Source: Candidatus Peribacter sp. UBA2144 (GTDB lineage Bacteria > Patescibacteriota > Gracilibacteria > Peribacterales > Peribacteraceae). From it: 6,509 bases of DNA. The stretch lies in NCBI GenBank assembly GCA_002328295.1, contig DCXE01000066.1:20255-26763 (forward strand). The letters are read 5' to 3'. The notes beneath the pieces were generated by a model that saw nothing but the letters and a program-made list of their open reading frames with translations, was not told the origin of the DNA and ran no database searches. Position numbers and translations under genes: made by a program. Below are positions 4,098-6,509 of the stretch, piece after piece. Every line of letters begins with the position of its first letter. Position 1 is the first letter of the stretch.

Positions 4098-6509
4098 TTA
4101 TATCAACGACATAATCCCATGTATTGTGAGAGCATTTAGATCCTGTCCAATTTTAATATACTTTTCGCTTCTGCCTTGGTACAACTCTTCGGTGGCAATT
4201 TTATTCGGTTTGCCATTGAAGGCTGCGAGAAGCTCTCTGCGGAAATTATCGTAACTTGATGCTTTCCACGATCCGGCATTTATCTTTCTTAATACTTTAC
4301 GAACACGATCTGCATATACTCCGCGCGCGGTACATTTGTAATCTTCATCGCTTGCCCACCTGCGCCAGCCCGTCCAACTCCAAACATTGGAATAATTTGT
4401 CGATGTAACTTTCTTTTCGCACAAAGCCAACTCATGCGACACAGCATTAAGCAAATGATACGTCGCAACTACCTTAAATTCTTGTGAATTTGTCTTAGCC
4501 AAGTCTTCCAACTCTGCTTTCACCATCTTTTCGCGTGATACAAGTTCTTCACTAATTTTCTTCTCTGTCTCAGGTTCACCAATAGATGGAACTTGCTCGG
4601 TGTTTTCCGGATCCATGCGTCTTTGACGCCAATTGGCAACATACAAACGCGCATACGCTTCTGCTTTTCTTAATTTGTCCGGTGTTGTTAGATTGAATGT
4701 CTTGTTTGTAGTGTGTCTAATATATCTGGAGGCTGCTGATACATACATCCTAGTTTGATCCTGATTGAGAATCTTCAGTCGTCTTTCAGCTATCTTTGAT
4801 GCTTTATTTGGGTCTTCACATTTCTCAATTTCATCGAGTGTCTCATCATCCAAAAACATTGGAGAGACAGGTGTACATTGGATAGCTGCCGATTGTGCAA
4901 AGTAAGCATTGTAAGCTTCCCAGCGGGCATTTTGATTTGCTGTCATAAACGTCTCTCCCATTCCTATAGAAGCTACAGCGCCTCCAACAGATACATGTTC
5001 GCCGTCTTTTGATTTTCCTATTTCATTCAAGCAGGCGCCCGCAGAATAACCCTGCAAGTCGCTTTCATCCTGCAACATATAACGTGTTGAATCTTCGATA
5101 GATGTTCTAAGAACATCCGCAAGTTCACTTGTAATAATTATTGCATATCCGCCAATCATAACCGGTGGGAATGGAACCAATGTGCATATAGAACCAACAG
5201 CATTGGCACCCATTCTGGTTTGCTGTGCATTCATCTCGCGTTCAATTTGCCTGCGTTTCATCGGATCTTTTTCATTCTCTAGCATTTCCATGAGATGCGG
5301 TCTAAGAGCTGCGTAATACATTGCATAATCAACACTGGTAAATCCTATTGCACCCACCGGACCGAGTATCTTTCCGGCTTTGAGAAATTTGCCGGCCCGC
5401 ATAAGTCCGGCAACTCTGTTCAATCTTGTAAGACGAGCCACGTTTCCGGCTTGCCTTACAACCTGCCTGCCCGTTGCACGCAAAACAGGAGCTACAGGAG
5501 GTGCATTTCTTGCGGCTCTCATTGCACGGTAACGTCGAACACCCCATCTTCCGCTATCGCGAGTCCAAACGTATGGCCTGCTCGCTCCCCAGTTAATTCC
5601 ACGCCTGAATCTGGTCGCAATTGGATTCCCGGGCAGATATCCCCTGGCATATGTGTATCCCGCAGCAGTTCCGGTAGCAACTTCTGCAATAGTTGTAACA
5701 ACTCCAGCCGTTATGTAGGCAGATAAGTGCTTCAAGTAATCATACTCCGCATACTTAACTGCATGATGATTGAATTGCCCCCGTAGCTGCATCATCATCC
5801 CTCTGGTTCCGCTGTCCATTGCCTCGATATGTTCGAAATGGAGTTTAAACAACTTTGAATACGCTCCGATTATTTCTCTTTGAACCTGAAGCAACTCTTG
5901 TTTGGCCTTTTGAAGTTCTGCAACATTTCCATTTGGCTTGGCCTCGAGAGATTCTATAAGCTCTTTTGCTTTTACGTACCTTTTCTTAAGTTTTTCTACG
6001 TCCGCTTTAGTCGGCCTTGATGGAATAGATACATCAAACTCGGGCGCCACAGGACTCATCCCCATAGCAGCCTTGGCATTCTGGTATCTATCTTTAGCTT
6101 CAGGTACCCCCTTCTTAGTTTCCAGAGATTGCGTAAGTCCAGACTTAGCCGAAATTACTTCATCACTTAAAGTATTCATTCGGTTTATATAGTTTTCTAT
6201 CTTATCTTCGGGAACACCCCAGAAAGCGATCATTTTTTTGCACTCTTCCTTCAAGTGTTCCACCGTCGGTTGGTGGCCTTCGGTCTCCGCTTCATGTATT
6301 GCTTCCCTCAGACTAACAAAATCTGCAAGCCTTGAATCTTTCACTGTAAAAACAAGCGACAAGCCCTCCGGCGAAGCACCCATTGCAACTCGTGCTTCCC
6401 TATATTCATCAGAAGCATTTTTAATGACTGCTTCGTCATCTCCATCAAGCGCTTTATCCAATGCTTCCCTTGCAATTTCTTCCCTCTCCTTTTCCTTCTC
6501 TGTTCCAAT
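4098..6509 (-). CDS. Large unassigned protein, probably membrane-associated (5' end outside window)
   Basis: An open frame of 803 codons runs from the window edge to TAA at 4098-4100. The first possible start in view is only a TTG (6459-6461), and the frame stays open upstream of it, so the true start is beyond the edge. Numbering from the first visible codon: a charged helical N-terminus (1-30); two related motifs, YREARVAMGASP near 37-48 and YQNAKAAMGMSP near 142-154; a coiled-coil-like segment (about 166-231); a moderately hydrophobic segment (263-287); a very Arg-rich stretch (about 300-379); hydrophobic segments at about 382-402 and 436-464; then a mostly polar C-terminal half with a Trp-rich patch (WSWTGWRRW, about 709-717). 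No enzyme motif was recognised. Bacterial membrane or envelope scaffolding is one possibility, without direct evidence. Confidence 0.88.
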   Translation of the reverse strand: MGTEKEKEREEIAREALDKALDGDDEAVIKNASDEYREARVAMGASPEGLSLVFTVKDSRLADFVSLREAIHEAETEGHQPTVEHLKEECKKMIAFWGVPEDKIENYINRMNTLSDEVISAKSGLTQSLETKKGVPEAKDRYQNAKAAMGMSPVAPEFDVSIPSRPTKADVEKLKKRYVKAKELIESLEAKPNGNVAELQKAKQELLQVQREIIGAYSKLFKLHFEHIEAMDSGTRGMMMQLRGQFNHHAVKYAEYDYLKHLSAYITAGVVTTIAEVATGTAAGYTYARGYLPGNPIATRFRRGINWGASRPYVWTRDSGRWGVRRYRAMRAARNAPPVAPVLRATGRQVVRQAGNVARLTRLNRVAGLMRAGKFLKAGKILGPVGAIGFTSVDYAMYYAALRPHLMEMLENEKDPMKRRQIEREMNAQQTRMGANAVGSICTLVPFPPVMIGGYAIIITSELADVLRTSIEDSTRYMLQDESDLQGYSAGACLNEIGKSKDGEHVSVGGAVASIGMGETFMTANQNARWEAYNAYFAQSAAIQCTPVSPMFLDDETLDEIEKCEDPNKASKIAERRLKILNQDQTRMYVSAASRYIRHTTNKTFNLTTPDKLRKAEAYARLYVANWRQRRMDPENTEQVPSIGEPETEKKISEELVSREKMVKAELEDLAKTNSQEFKVVATYHLLNAVSHELALCEKKVTSTNYSNVWSWTGWRRWASDEDYKCTARGVYADRVRKVLRKINAGSWKASSYDNFRRELLAAFNGKPNKIATEELYQGRSEKYIKIGQDLNALTIHGIMSLI

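Noticed and set aside
5295..5726. 143-aa plus-strand open frame and the shorter frames inside 4098-6509
   Set aside because: These are antisense or alternate-frame shadows of the large gene with Ser/Arg/Cys-rich compositions and no initiation signals.
6459..6461. TTG as the start of the large minus-strand gene
   Set aside because: The frame is open upstream to the window edge with plausible charged helical sequence (EKEKEREEIAREA) and no ribosome binding site marks the TTG, so the gene is better treated as 5'-partial.

Overview
The window is about 6.5 kb of compact, roughly 40-45% GC bacterial DNA. It holds the end of a tRNA gene, four complete protein genes, one large gene cut by the right edge, and a gene-poor stretch carrying repeats and decayed coding sequence. 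The style suggests a reduced-genome lineage of the Patescibacteria/CPR type: promoters sitting almost on top of start codons, no Shine-Dalgarno motif before the first genes, a divergent bL27, short palindromic dispersed repeats (one of them inside a housekeeping gene), and large or mid-size proteins of no family I recognise. This placement is an inference. No phylum can be fixed from the sequence alone, and all visible stops are TAA or TAG.

Left part, plus strand (1-1251): the 3' end of a tRNA, most like initiator tRNA-fMet, is followed by rpmA (ribosomal protein bL27). A ~100-nt imperfect inverted repeat built from AGGT-type modules and followed by a T run comes next. Then comes an unassigned 236-aa gene with its own strong -10 box seven bases before its ATG.

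Middle, minus strand (1248-3653): lepA (elongation factor 4) is followed after 3 nt by a 2H phosphoesterase / 2'-5' RNA ligase-like gene, with the ribosome binding site of the second gene inside the last codons of lepA. The 2H gene meets the 236-aa gene tail to tail with overlapping stop codons. lepA carries an in-frame 62-nt palindrome of heptamer repeats that adds a low-complexity loop between the GTPase domain and domain II.

Right part (3654-6509): a 444-nt gap upstream of lepA contains two copies of a GC-rich palindromic repeat. Between them lie remnants of at least one coding sequence in two reading frames; one remnant resembles the start of a PD-(D/E)XK nuclease domain. Beyond them is the 3' part (803 codons) of a large minus-strand gene for a probable membrane-associated protein with an internal N-terminal duplication, an Arg-rich linker and hydrophobic segments. 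Its start lies outside the window.

The recognisable genes serve translation (tRNA, bL27, EF4) and probably RNA end-processing (2H protein). No mobile element with a transposase, no CRISPR array and no defence or biosynthetic cluster is visible. The most notable features are the repeats, the near-leaderless promoters, the gene remnants and the two unassigned proteins.
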